A stretch of 64,000 nucleotides of DNA from positions 365,417-429,416 of the forward strand of contig CACVQR010000004.1 in the NCBI GenBank assembly GCA_902756345.1, in the 5' to 3' direction. The DNA comes from Fibrobacter succinogenes. Its GTDB lineage: Bacteria; Fibrobacterota; Fibrobacteria; Fibrobacterales; Fibrobacteraceae. Positions 1-8,221 of this stretch are shown here, piece by piece (the stretch's first letter is position 1; each line of letters opens with the position of its first letter). Both the position numbers and the translations under genes were made by a program. The notes under the pieces are model-generated. The model saw nothing but the letters and a program-made list of their open reading frames with translations. It ran no database searches and was not told the DNA's origin.

Positions 1-1648
1 CAAGAGCCTCGCCCTCAACACCCTCAGCTTCCTCGCCGAAGCCACCGTGTGGGACAAGGACGACCGCTTCTTGGTTCGCGAATGCGCCGACTATCCGTTC
101 TTCAACTCCCTGGACGTTTACTTCTACGGAAGTTTCAGCCTGATGGCCCTGATGCCGCGCCTCGATGGAGTGGTGATGAAGCGCTTCGGTGACGCGATTC
201 TCGCCGTGAACGACAACCGCCGCCGCCACCACGAATACGTGAACCTCCCCTACGCGGACCTCCCGGACCCGAAACTAGAAGGCCCCCGCGCCGTTCGTGG
301 TGCCGTGATTCACGACCTGGGAAGTCCCTTCGATGCCGAACCCGATGCCTACGACTGGCACAACGTGAAGGAATGGAAGGATCTCGCTCCGAAGTACGTG
401 CTGATGGTGCTCCGTCATTACGTGAAGACGCAGGACAAGCAGAACTTGCAGGATTGCAAGGAAGCCGTCTACGCCGCCATGGAATACCTCGAGAAGATGG
501 TGAACGAGGGCGAAAACTTCCCGCTCACCCACGGTACCGACGACACCTTCGACAACCTCTCCAGCCACGGCATTTCCGTGTACTGCGGTAGCCTCTGGAT
601 TGCTGGCCTCCGCGCTGCGGCGCGTATTGCCGAAATCCTCGGCGACAAGCAGCAGGCTGACACCTGGAACGCCAAGGCCGATGCCGCCAACAAGGAATTC
701 GACGAAGCCTTGTGGGACGAAGCTGAAGGCTACTACCACTTCTTCGTGACTCCGATGGAAGCGAAGGACGTTGTGGCTGACAAGCTCCCGCAGCTCGCCG
801 ACGCCATCAAGGAAACGCTCGTCATTGACGGTAACGATGTGAAGGCAGCCCTCAAGACCATCAACGAATGGCTGAACGCTGGCGAAATCCCGAGCGACGT
901 GGAACTTTCCAAGAACGAACTCCGCGGCCTCAAGAAGGCATGGCTCACCGCCCAGTGCAAGGACGCATTCACCGCCAGCTGGAACGCAAAGATTGCTAAC
1001 GACTGCGATGACGTATTCGCCGACACGATGCTCGCCGATACCTACCTCCGCCTGCTCGGCCTCAAGCCGATTAGCGACGAAAAGAAGGCCAAGGCCAACC
1101 TGTTGCGCATTTTCAACACGAACTACAAGGCCAACAGCCCGCTCATCGGTGCCGCGAACCTTGTGCGTAAGGATGGCAGCCCGCTTGACGAATTCAATTT
1201 CCAGGCTCACGACGTGTGGATCGGCATCCAGTACAGCATTATGTGCGCCATGATGCACCACGGCCTCGAAAAGCAGGCTGCTAACATGGGTGACTCCATG
1301 ATCCGCAACCTCTACGAAGAAGCCCGCATTCCGTTTGCCGCACCGGAAGGATTCAACGGTTCTTGCCGCCTGCACCCGGAAGCGCTCGTGAAGGCCTTCG
1401 GCCTCAGCGCTACCGCCGCCGACAAGATGCACAAGGAACTCCTGAAGAAGGGCGCCCTCCTTGCAGATTCCCGCATCAGCCCGAAGCTCCCCCGCAACCT
1501 GCCCGCCTTCACCAAGGCATTCGGCAGCATCGCGAAAGCCAACAAGGTTGAAGCGAGCGCACTGTTCATGCTGCTCCACAGCACGGCACTCAAGTACACC
1601 GCCGGCAAGTACTTCCGCCCGGGTATGGTGTTCGCTTTGCTTTATTAA
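1..1648 (+). CDS. GH116 glycoside hydrolase (beta-glucosidase/glucosylceramidase-like), 5' truncated
   Basis: Open from the window edge in frame 2, so this is the C-terminal ~549 residues of a longer enzyme; the GTG at 47 is only an internal codon. The (alpha/alpha)6 catalytic domain of family GH116 (formerly DUF608) is recognisable. ECADYPFFNSLDVYFYGS (Glu codon at 80-82) matches the nucleophile segment of GBA2/TxGH116, and the Asp of ADTYLRLLG (codon 1037-1039) matches the acid/base segment. Family members hydrolyse beta-glucosides, sometimes beta-xylosides or glucosylceramide. The N-terminal beta-sandwich and any signal peptide lie outside the window, so location cannot be judged. A strong terminator follows 48 bases after the stop. 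Family call is firm; substrate is not. Confidence 0.85.
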   Translation, partial: KSLALNTLSFLAEATVWDKDDRFLVRECADYPFFNSLDVYFYGSFSLMALMPRLDGVVMKRFGDAILAVNDNRRRHHEYVNLPYADLPDPKLEGPRAVRGAVIHDLGSPFDAEPDAYDWHNVKEWKDLAPKYVLMVLRHYVKTQDKQNLQDCKEAVYAAMEYLEKMVNEGENFPLTHGTDDTFDNLSSHGISVYCGSLWIAGLRAAARIAEILGDKQQADTWNAKADAANKEFDEALWDEAEGYYHFFVTPMEAKDVVADKLPQLADAIKETLVIDGNDVKAALKTINEWLNAGEIPSDVELSKNELRGLKKAWLTAQCKDAFTASWNAKIANDCDDVFADTMLADTYLRLLGLKPISDEKKAKANLLRIFNTNYKANSPLIGAANLVRKDGSPLDEFNFQAHDVWIGIQYSIMCAMMHHGLEKQAANMGDSMIRNLYEEARIPFAAPEGFNGSCRLHPEALVKAFGLSATAADKMHKELLKKGALLADSRISPKLPRNLPAFTKAFGSIAKANKVEASALFMLLHSTALKYTAGKYFRPGMVFALLY

Positions 1649-1695
1649 GATTGCATTCGCAATACTAATAAGCTCCGTTTTTCCGGATATAGCAA

Positions 1696-1726
1696 AACAG
1701 GCGCTCCGCTGGAGCGCCTGTTTTTT
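1696..1726 (+). terminator. Rho-independent terminator after GH116
   Basis: Perfect stem AACAGGCGCTCC / GGAGCGCCTGTT with loop GCT, followed by a run of T. It lies between the GH116 stop and a convergent lipoprotein gene. The short A run before the stem could let it work for the minus strand too. Confidence 0.9.
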
Positions 1727-1745
1727 CGTGAGTAGCAAGGAGTAA

Positions 1746-3221
1746 TTACCCTTTCCAATTAGGGTCAACTTCGTACATAATCTCATTGACCCAGTACAGA
1801 ACATCCTTGAACTTGACGTATCGGGCAGTTGCATTTTCCGGTTCAATCAGAAATTCGATTTTATCAAAGTTGCAAATGCACTTGGTTACACTGGTTTCAT
1901 CGTAATAGTCAAGCATCAAGGTATCGCCAACCATCTTCTGAGAAACCTTCGCGTCTATTCCGCAATAGTCCATCACATTTTTCAAGGTCAAGACTGTCAT
2001 ACCGTTCATGTAAGTAATCTGCCTTGCTTCGGGAAGGTCAGAGACTGCACTTTTTGTAACAGGCTTTACGGCAAGGTCATTATCCATGCATTTGCCTCGC
2101 GCATAGCCGTTCAATTCCAAATCCGTCGGGGTCGATTCGGGAACACTATCCTGCGCGGCAGGAATAGAATCCCGCGGTTCCTGTTCATCAGGTGGAAACG
2201 CCTTAATAATTTCCATTCTGTTGCCATAATCTCCATCGATAACGGCAACTAACAGCTTGGCATTGATAAATGCAGGGTCCGCCTTCACCTTAAAAATCAG
2301 TCGGGAATCACACATGCAATCCGGTTCGGCATTGACGGTATCAAGCGCCGCTTGTTGCATATAAAGAGTATCACCGGAAGCCGAAAGGTAAATATTTCCG
2401 ACAACAGGTTTCCTTATGATACTCACCGTTCCACTGATAGACCTACAACTCATTGACACGTTCTCGACAACGATCGTTGCCGAATCGTCTCCGTCTTCAT
2501 AACCCATATAGGCTATAGGAGGCAAAGCCGCATCCATCATAGGGTCCACCTTTTTATCGAGACACGTTCCAAAGATATCGTTAATCTGCTGTACGGTTTC
2601 TTCTTGCGAAGAAGACGAAAGATCAATACAACAAGTCTCGCTCGACATGTGAATATCAAAGCTCGAAGACGACGACACTGAAGACGAGCTCTGTTCCTCG
2701 TTAGAAGAAGGCCCCTGTTCCTCGCTAGACGAAGACTCCTCTCCCACGCCATTTTCCTTCACTAACGGCAAGGTTTCCCAATCACTAAACGAAATCCAAG
2801 ACACCTTTTCAAAAGAGGAATTATTCTGCACTTTGAAAGACACCTTCGTCGGGCACAGACAATCTGCATACGAATCAATATATTCACCAGAAACAACAAG
2901 TGTATCGCCAGAAACTACGGCCTTGAGATTTTCATAACGAGAGCCACAAGGGATTTCCGAAACATACCCCATGTCAACGTATGCAAAGCCATCTTCATCC
3001 GATTTGTAAATGGTCGCCACCGGACGCAACGCATCAACCGCTTCCGATGCTTCAGCATTTTCGTGAATGCATTCCAAGTTCGAATCCTTCACCAAAAGTG
3101 CCGAATCCTGCTCAGATGCCGTGCTCGAAGACGAATCGTCGCCGCAGGCGAGCAGAGCGAACGAGAGCGCTGCCGTAATTGAGGCGGAAGCAATACCGGT
3201 CAAAATTTTCGCGTTTTTCAT
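1746..3221 (-). CDS. Lipoprotein with three copies of a four-Cys domain
   Basis: 491 aa. Signal peptide and lipobox (FALLAC, Cys26) are followed by Ser-rich spacers. The body has three repeats of one domain with the order Cys, ~40 residues, Cys, GDTL, ~13-16 residues, Cys-x-Cys, then a hydrophobic strand: Cys51/Cys92/GDTL105/Cys121-Cys123; Cys220/Cys259/GDTL283/Cys302-Cys304; Cys378/Cys420/GDTL432/Cys448-Cys450. Ser/Glu linkers (about 163-205) separate repeats 1 and 2. I do not recognise the domain; paired Cys suggest disulfides in an exported protein. The ATG overlaps the stop of the upstream lipoprotein gene (ATGA) and has a strong AGGAGGA site, so the two are translationally coupled, third gene of a unit headed by the TIGR02147 protein. 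Function unknown. Confidence 0.8.
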   Translation of the reverse strand: MKNAKILTGIASASITAALSFALLACGDDSSSSTASEQDSALLVKDSNLECIHENAEASEAVDALRPVATIYKSDEDGFAYVDMGYVSEIPCGSRYENLKAVVSGDTLVVSGEYIDSYADCLCPTKVSFKVQNNSSFEKVSWISFSDWETLPLVKENGVGEESSSSEEQGPSSNEEQSSSSVSSSSSFDIHMSSETCCIDLSSSSQEETVQQINDIFGTCLDKKVDPMMDAALPPIAYMGYEDGDDSATIVVENVSMSCRSISGTVSIIRKPVVGNIYLSASGDTLYMQQAALDTVNAEPDCMCDSRLIFKVKADPAFINAKLLVAVIDGDYGNRMEIIKAFPPDEQEPRDSIPAAQDSVPESTPTDLELNGYARGKCMDNDLAVKPVTKSAVSDLPEARQITYMNGMTVLTLKNVMDYCGIDAKVSQKMVGDTLMLDYYDETSVTKCICNFDKIEFLIEPENATARYVKFKDVLYWVNEIMYEVDPNWKG

Positions 3222-4075
3222 ATGAATCCTCCTTCTTGTTTATTCTGTTTAGGCTGCTCCGGAACGGGAGTCAAATCTTCCACCGGGAAAGCCTCCCTTC
3301 GATTAAATACCGTATAGTCAAAGTCCGAATACCATTTATCCAGTGAAAATTCAATTCTGGCCGCACAAACACAACCGTATGTAGATCTCTTGTTGCGATT
3401 TTCATCGCTCCTCGAATCGGCAACGTACAACGTATCGCCTTCAAGTTTCACTTGAATACGGTTCCCGGAAGTCTGCATTTTCAAGAACATCTCCCGACTA
3501 GACGCGGCACACGGGACTTCGAGAGCAACGTCCATCAAGGTTACATGAACCCAATCTTGCTCCACATTTTTTTTAGCATATGGAGTGAATCCAAAATCCG
3601 TTTTTTCATTAGAATCATCCAACTCGTATACTTCGCCCAAGCAATAGACTAAAGGACTTTCCGGATTTATAGTATCAGACAATTCCGACGAAGATGACAC
3701 CGGTATCGGATCCGGCCAAAGGTCTTTATCTTCAATCGAACTGCTGCTCACGTCCTTTGAATCCACGATCGACGAGCTAGATTCTACCACAATTATCTCT
3801 ATAGACGAGCTGGATTCAATAACGATATCCGCAATGTTACTGGACGAGCTCAATTCTACAGGAGGAACATCCTTCCCGCCTCCTACAGACGAACTGGACA
3901 ATTCCACATCCGGAGCAACCGCCGAAGAACTCATTTGAGACGAGCTGCTAGCCTCGGCAATGGAATTGGGATCGATGGTTCCGCCCGCCAAAGAACCGCC
4001 CGCGGAATCGTCGGAGCAGGCCACCATAAAAGCAATCGAAAATGCCGTTACAGAAAAAACAAACTTCTTAAGCAT
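3218..4075 (-). CDS. Lipoprotein with poly-Ser linkers and one four-Cys domain
   Basis: 285 aa. N-terminal signal peptide with lipobox IAFMVAC (Cys20), then about 110 residues of low-complexity linker with repeated SSSS tracts, then a single C-terminal copy of the four-Cys domain also found in the next gene (Cys145, Cys189, GDTL 213-216, Cys235-x-Cys237). Its start lies inside the end of the TIGR02147 gene (8-base overlap) and its stop overlaps the next ATG, so the three genes form one tightly coupled unit. The long Ser linker probably spaces the domain away from the membrane, as in many Fibrobacter surface proteins (inference). No enzymatic motif seen. Confidence 0.8.
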   Translation of the reverse strand: MLKKFVFSVTAFSIAFMVACSDDSAGGSLAGGTIDPNSIAEASSSSQMSSSAVAPDVELSSSSVGGGKDVPPVELSSSSNIADIVIESSSSIEIIVVESSSSIVDSKDVSSSSIEDKDLWPDPIPVSSSSELSDTINPESPLVYCLGEVYELDDSNEKTDFGFTPYAKKNVEQDWVHVTLMDVALEVPCAASSREMFLKMQTSGNRIQVKLEGDTLYVADSRSDENRNKRSTYGCVCAARIEFSLDKWYSDFDYTVFNRREAFPVEDLTPVPEQPKQNKQEGGFI

Positions 4076-4901
4076 GGCGCACCTCTTTAATTTTGTCCGT
4101 TACCGGGAAAAACTGGAAATTGATTCTACAAACTTGATCCTGGTCGCTATATTCATTCGCAATTGCAAGCACTTTTCTGCAGCAGGCATCGAGCTCTTTT
4201 GCAATCCGTTCGCTTGCCTCTTGATTCACGCTGAGCGTGACACCCGTAAAATAACGTTCGTTCGGCGCATAGCGATCTACGGCACGCGCCGCCATGTTCG
4301 CCATTTCTTTATGCATGGCACGAATAGCAATAGGAAGCGCTTCCTTGGAGCCTATTACGGTCTGTTCCGTCTGCGAATAGACCTTTTCGCCATCCTTCTT
4401 CAGGAAACCAGCCTTCACCAAGAAATTCAACACGTCGCGCACTTCCTCGGCAGACACATGTTCCTTGCACGCATCGGCTACGTCGCGAGGAGTCGCCCCC
4501 GGCATCATCGGAATCAGTTCCCTTAAAACCGGATACTTCCAGGATTCATAATACTGGAACGCATCGCTATCGACCACGCGCACCTTGTGTTCCAACGCAA
4601 TCCTCTGCATTTCGAGGAGGGCCGCCTTCTTGGCTTCGTCCTTGTCGGCATTGCAGAAAAGAACCATTTCGCGGAAGTAATCCGCCTCGTAGCCGCTAAG
4701 CCCCATGGCCTTCGCCACGTCGTCTATTTTGACCTTGCTGAGCTTGCTCTGGCCCATGCACACAAGCTTCAAGAAGTTCGGCGAGGTAAAACCGGCACTT
4801 TTGCAGAACTCGCGCCACGAGAACGCACCCAGGCGTTTGCGTTCATCGTAGTAATCCTGCATAAAGAGGTGATAGTCTTTGTATTCAAGTACCGATTTCA
4901 T
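4068..4901 (-). CDS. TIGR02147 family (DUF4423) putative transcriptional regulator
   Basis: 277 aa, no signal peptide. The N-terminal ~70 residues carry a helix-turn-helix-like segment (FCKSAGFTSPNFLKLVCMG, then KVDDVAKAMGLS-type helices). The rest fits the DUF4423/TIGR02147 pattern (Tyr-rich FQYYESWKYPVLRELIPMM, and GFLKKDGEKVYSQTEQTV). The family is expanded in Fibrobacter and is thought to be regulatory; no member is known to me to be biochemically solved. It heads a minus-strand unit with two lipoproteins and faces a divergent lipoprotein across a 260-base region full of TATACAAA/GTATAAT repeats, the likely place for its own binding sites (inference). Start ATG at 4901. Confidence 0.8.
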   Translation of the reverse strand: MKSVLEYKDYHLFMQDYYDERKRLGAFSWREFCKSAGFTSPNFLKLVCMGQSKLSKVKIDDVAKAMGLSGYEADYFREMVLFCNADKDEAKKAALLEMQRIALEHKVRVVDSDAFQYYESWKYPVLRELIPMMPGATPRDVADACKEHVSAEEVRDVLNFLVKAGFLKKDGEKVYSQTEQTVIGSKEALPIAIRAMHKEMANMAARAVDRYAPNERYFTGVTLSVNQEASERIAKELDACCRKVLAIANEYSDQDQVCRINFQFFPVTDKIKEVRHA

Positions 4902-5161
4902 ACTAAGGAATATATATTTTCCTCAGATTTCAGTCAACATATTTATTATACAAAATCATAGAATTTTATTAAAAATTCGCAAACCAAGTCACATTTCACA
5001 AAGAACAAACATTCAAATTATACAAAGTGTATAATACACCCCCAAAACCGTATAATACGTTTTCAATCATTTTAAAAGAAACAATCTTTGAAAAATCGTA
5101 CAAAATTTGTATATTGTTCGTTACAAATTAACATTTGGGAATTTATAAAGGAGAGAACAGG
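4902..5161. promoter_or_regulatory. Divergent AT-rich promoter region with repeated TATACAAA / GTATAAT sites
   Basis: Separates the TIGR02147 gene (minus) from the Ser/Glu lipoprotein (plus). TATACAAA occurs at 4947-4954 and 5019-5026, and its reverse complement TTTGTATA at 5106-5113. A perfect inverted repeat ATTATAC-AAAGT-GTATAAT lies at 5017-5035 and another GTATAAT at 5050-5056. Some of these also resemble -10 boxes, so promoter and operator functions may overlap. The ribosome site AAAGGAGAG precedes the ATG at 5162. Confidence 0.55.
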
Positions 5162-5848
5162 ATGAAAAAAGCGTTCTTAGGCGCATCCATGATTTCCATG
5201 GCCATTTTGAGCGGTTGCGGCGATTCCGATTCCGGATCCGCAACCTCTTCTGCACCGATGCCCGATGGCGTCGTGAAGACCATTGCCGAATTGGGAAAAT
5301 GCAGCTCTTCTACAAAGGGCGACGTCATGCAAGTGCTCGCCGACGGCAGCTTCTACCGTTGCGAAGACGGCGAATGGGTCTCCCTCGGCTGGGAAAAGGA
5401 AATCACGAAATCCTCCAGCAGTACTTCTACCAAGGATGTAAGCTCCAGCTCGAAAAAGCCAATCTTCGATGAAGACGATGTCATCGAAACGCCCAAGAGT
5501 TCTTCTTCCAAAGTTGTCGAATCCAGCTCCAGCGAAGAAGAAATCGAAAGCTCCTCTTCCGAAGATGAAGAAATCTCCAGCTCCAGCGAAGAAGAAATCG
5601 AAAGCTCCTCTTCCGAAGATGAAGAAATCTCCAGCTCCAGCGAAGAAGAAATCAAAAGCTCCTCTTCCGAAGCTGAAGAATCCAGCTCCAGCGAAGAAGA
5701 AATCGAAAGTTCCTCTTCCGAAGCTGAAGAATCCAGCTCCAGCGAAGAAGAAATTGAAAGCTCTTCCTCCGAAGACGAAGAACTCTCCAGCTCCAGCGAA
5801 GAAGATGAAGAAGTGAGTTCCTCTTCTCCAGAACCTGATGACATTTAA
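5162..5848 (+). CDS. Lipoprotein with Ser/Glu tandem-repeat tail
   Basis: 228 aa from the ATG at 5162, preceded by AAAGGAGAG; the longer frame from TTG 5135 would put extra residues before the signal peptide. Lipobox ILSGC. A short domain follows (GKCSSSTKGDVMQVLADGSF..YRCEDGEW), with two Cys and a Gly/Trp ending of the kind repeated in Fibrobacter surface proteins. From about residue 80 the protein is a highly acidic, Ser-rich tail built of 17-18-residue repeats (SSSSEEEIESSSSEDEEI type). No catalytic motif. It is divergent from the TIGR02147 regulator-like gene, so co-regulation is plausible. Probably an exported, flexible surface protein; real function unknown. Confidence 0.75.
   Translation: MKKAFLGASMISMAILSGCGDSDSGSATSSAPMPDGVVKTIAELGKCSSSTKGDVMQVLADGSFYRCEDGEWVSLGWEKEITKSSSSTSTKDVSSSSKKPIFDEDDVIETPKSSSSKVVESSSSEEEIESSSSEDEEISSSSEEEIESSSSEDEEISSSSEEEIKSSSSEAEESSSSEEEIESSSSEAEESSSSEEEIESSSSEDEELSSSSEEDEEVSSSSPEPDDI
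5522..5815 (+). repeat. 51/54-base coding tandem repeat
   Basis: Five full units encoding SSSSEEEIESSSSEDEEI or its 17-residue variant, plus a partial one, inside the lipoprotein at 5162. The first two 54-base units (5522-5575, 5576-5629) are identical at DNA level, which suggests recent duplication. Unit lengths are multiples of three, so copy changes keep the frame. Confidence 0.9.
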
Positions 5849-5895
5849 TTTTATTCTCTAAGATTTTTCAAAATTACTTTCGTTATCTACGATGC

Positions 5896-5922
5896 AAAAA
5901 ACCACCGGATTTATCCGGTGGT
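5896..5922 (-). terminator. Terminator between convergent lipoprotein genes
   Basis: Stem ACCACCGGAT / ATCCGGTGGT (5901-5910 and 5913-5922). On the minus strand it is followed by six T, so it best serves the gene ending at 5953; on the plus strand the T tract is poorer. Confidence 0.8.
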
Positions 5923-5952
5923 CTTCTTGTATCTAAAGTTCTCAACTACCGA

Positions 5953-7257
5953 TTACAGATCGTCGTCAGCGTCTTCGATATTGTACTTCACAGCCTTGGC
6001 GCCTTCGATATCGGCTTCGACGCCATCGGAGTTGACCGGAAGAACGATAGCGTAAATTGTCGTTACACTTGTGGAGAAATCGTCAAGGTCAAACCTGTAA
6101 CTCGTTCCGCTTGTATAGGTGCGATAAGCAAAGTCGTTATCGAGATTGGTCTTCACATAAATGTTGTAGCGGGTAACGTCACCTTTTTTGGGTTCATCCC
6201 AAGTCAGGACTGCGTAGTAAGAGTAGTCCGGATCGGTTGCGAACATGAGGCCTTCGACCTGGCCCGGCTTATCAGAGCTAGAATCACTGCCGCCAACCGT
6301 AAACGAAGAATTGACCGTAGAAGATGCGCCGTCGACAGAGTAAACCGTTCCACGCACGGTGTAAGAGGCATCCTCAGTCCACTTGCCAGAATACGGGGAA
6401 ATAGAAACGGTACGCTTGTCCTTGCTCAGGGACACCGAGATAAGGACGTTGCTGCTGCCCTTGGACACGCTCCACTTGGTGGTATTCACGGAGTCGCTTT
6501 CCAGTTCCGTTGCATACGTGAAGGTAATGTCAGAAGACACATCGATGCTGTTCGTATTGTCATCGATCTTCACGATCTGAGCGGAGCTCTTCACGAGGCT
6601 GATGGAGGAAACGTTGATAATATCGCCAGCGCGCATCGAAGTGCCGCCCACGAGTTTGACATCGTTACCCATATAGGTCTTGGACTTGATCTGTTCCTGG
6701 CCCACGGAAATCGTCACTTCGACGCCTTCCGGAAGCTTATCGAACGAGTATTCGCCGTTTTCGCTGGTCTTCGTGGTCAGCTCGCACGGCACGAATTCCT
6801 TCGGCAGGTTGGCATAGACCGTCACGCCAGAAGCGCCGTTCGTCTTGCCCTTGTCGTCGGTGAACAGCACAATGCCCTTGGCCTGCACGCCGACCTTGTA
6901 CATCGGGACAGTCTGGATGACATCGCCCACGCGCGGCACATCGCCGGCGCCCTGTTCTGCAAGATTCACGAGAGCATGGACCGTTGCGTAGCCATCCTTG
7001 GAGATCTGGTAGCTATGGTCGCCCAGAGCCTGATTCTTCCACACGGAAAGACCCAGGGAATCCGCAACGACGGCCTTGTCGTCAACTACGGAATAAACGG
7101 TCACGCCAGAAAGAGCGGCTCCAGAATGATTGTCTACAACCTTGATAGTGATAGTGCCTTCGGCCTTGGCATCGTCGTTGATGTTAGTGACAGTGCTATC
7201 GCAAGCCGCAAGGAAAGCCGCAACGGCGGCAAAAGAAAATGCATATTTAAGCTGCAT
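5953..7257 (-). CDS. Lipoprotein with carboxypeptidase-regulatory-like, Ig-like and fibronectin III-like domains
   Basis: 434 aa from ATG 7257, chosen because TAGAGGAGGA lies just upstream and the signal peptide begins there; the open frame extends to 7308. Lipobox AFLAAC. After the Cys: a first CarboxypepD_reg-like beta-sandwich (about 35-115: TITIKVVDNHSGAALSGVTV), a second (about 120-200: GASGVTVYANLPKEF...GEYSFDKLPEGVEVTI), a Big_5-like Ig domain (about 230-320: SIDVSSDITFTYATELESDS) and a C-terminal FN3-like module (about 330-425, with YYAVLTWDEPKKGDVTRYNI). All are binding or spacer folds; no enzyme motif. Likely anchored in the outer membrane (inference). Single gene with its own terminator. 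Confidence 0.75.
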   Translation of the reverse strand: MQLKYAFSFAAVAAFLAACDSTVTNINDDAKAEGTITIKVVDNHSGAALSGVTVYSVVDDKAVVADSLGLSVWKNQALGDHSYQISKDGYATVHALVNLAEQGAGDVPRVGDVIQTVPMYKVGVQAKGIVLFTDDKGKTNGASGVTVYANLPKEFVPCELTTKTSENGEYSFDKLPEGVEVTISVGQEQIKSKTYMGNDVKLVGGTSMRAGDIINVSSISLVKSSAQIVKIDDNTNSIDVSSDITFTYATELESDSVNTTKWSVSKGSSNVLISVSLSKDKRTVSISPYSGKWTEDASYTVRGTVYSVDGASSTVNSSFTVGGSDSSSDKPGQVEGLMFATDPDYSYYAVLTWDEPKKGDVTRYNIYVKTNLDNDFAYRTYTSGTSYRFDLDDFSTSVTTIYAIVLPVNSDGVEADIEGAKAVKYNIEDADDDL

Positions 7258-7353
7258 TTGTCCTCCTCTATAAATATTAATGCAAACAAAATATAACAAA
7301 CAAGACATATAATGTCAACAACGCTTTACAAGAAAAATATAAGCGGCCCATAA

Positions 7354-7381
7354 AAAAACTGCCCCGTTCGGAGCAGTTTTT
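7354..7381 (-). terminator. Terminator after nrdG
   Basis: Inverted repeat AAAAACTGC ... GCAGTTTTT with a GC core and small loop, 22 bases past the nrdG stop. On the minus strand it reads CTGCTCC-GAAC-GGGGCAG followed by T, closing the anaerobic RNR operon. Confidence 0.85.
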
Positions 7382-7402
7382 CACATTCAAATAGAGAGAT
7401 TT

Positions 7403-7966
7403 TTAAGCCATTACCAAATCCGGACGGACCTTCATTTCGTCCAGTTGAATCTGGTGAAGAACCACGTGACCCTGCATAAGACTTTCCTGCACATCGATAA
7501 TGCGCTGGTTGGTCGAACCTCTGAACTTGATTTCCAGGGACTTCTTCGCCATAATAAACGGACCGTCAATCAGGATATCCGCAAAAGTCAACAATTCGAA
7601 GAGTTCCGGGCGTTCATGCATCAAGTCCATGAGACGTTCATAGGTGTAACCCGTGAAAATCACCAGATTCATGCCACGTTCCTTGATTTCGCGGGCAAGG
7701 GGGATTAACGCCTTAGCCTGGTCCATCGGGTCGCCTCCGCTAAACGTCACGCCATCGAGCAGCGGGTTTTCGTCGATCATGTCAAGGATTTCTTGAATAT
7801 CGATAAAATGCCCTCCGTTAAAGTCGTGGGTTTGCGGATTGTGGCATCCAGGGCAATTGTGATGACAGCCCTGGGTAAAAATCGTCATACGGATTCCGGG
7901 GCCGTCGACAAACGATTCGGGTTCGATACCCGCAATGCGCAGCCTCGGAGTTTCTTCTTGTTCCAT
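7403..7966 (-). CDS. nrdG: Anaerobic ribonucleotide reductase activating protein (radical SAM)
   Basis: 187 aa, typical length. It reductively cleaves S-adenosylmethionine at a 4Fe-4S cluster to put the glycyl radical on class III ribonucleotide reductase. The cluster motif CX3CX2C is at Cys34, Cys38 and Cys41 (GCHHNCPGCHNP), followed by the radical-SAM GGDP motif (VTFSGGDPMDQ). Third gene of the unit nrdD large part, nrdD glycyl tail, nrdG; only 6 bases separate it from the small gene upstream. Identification is firm. Its substrate Gly is encoded by the small neighbouring ORF rather than by the large NrdD gene. Confidence 0.95.
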   Translation of the reverse strand: MEQEETPRLRIAGIEPESFVDGPGIRMTIFTQGCHHNCPGCHNPQTHDFNGGHFIDIQEILDMIDENPLLDGVTFSGGDPMDQAKALIPLAREIKERGMNLVIFTGYTYERLMDLMHERPELFELLTFADILIDGPFIMAKKSLEIKFRGSTNQRIIDVQESLMQGHVVLHQIQLDEMKVRPDLVMA

Positions 7967-7972
7967 AACGAT

Positions 7973-8119
7973 TTACACACCGTGCTTCACGCGATCGTTC
8001 ACTTCGGCACGCTTTGCGTTATTGAAGCGATCGACGGTACCGACGAGGTAACCCGTGATGCGACGGATACGTTCGAATCCGATACCTTCACCGTATTTGT
8101 TCAATTCTTTTTCAGACAT
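7973..8119 (-). CDS. NrdD C-terminal glycyl-radical polypeptide encoded separately (48 aa)
   Basis: Short ORF starting ATG TCT GAA at 8119 and ending TAA at 7973. The product contains ERIRRITGYLVGTVDRFNN and ends with KRAEVNDRVKHGV. This aligns with the extreme C terminus of full-length NrdD (E. coli RRVCGYLGSPDARPFNAG...RRVKH), where the first Gly of GYL is the radical-bearing Gly681; here it is Gly23. The large nrdD product upstream stops before this segment. The 102-base gap between them contains stops and a seven-base repeat, so a simple frameshift does not explain the split. Expected to dock on the large subunit as the glycyl-radical loop (inference). Confidence 0.8.
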   Translation of the reverse strand: MSEKELNKYGEGIGFERIRRITGYLVGTVDRFNNAKRAEVNDRVKHGV

Positions 8120-8186
8120 TATTGATTCTCCTTGCTAGATAAATAGTTGGTAGAACTTAGTTGATAGAGCTTAGAGAAAAGAGAAT

Positions 8187-8221
<35 letters not shown>

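Noticed and set aside
275..1846. Open frame of 523 codons opposite GH116
   Set aside because: Antisense shadow of a gene with clear family motifs, running on into the convergent lipoprotein.
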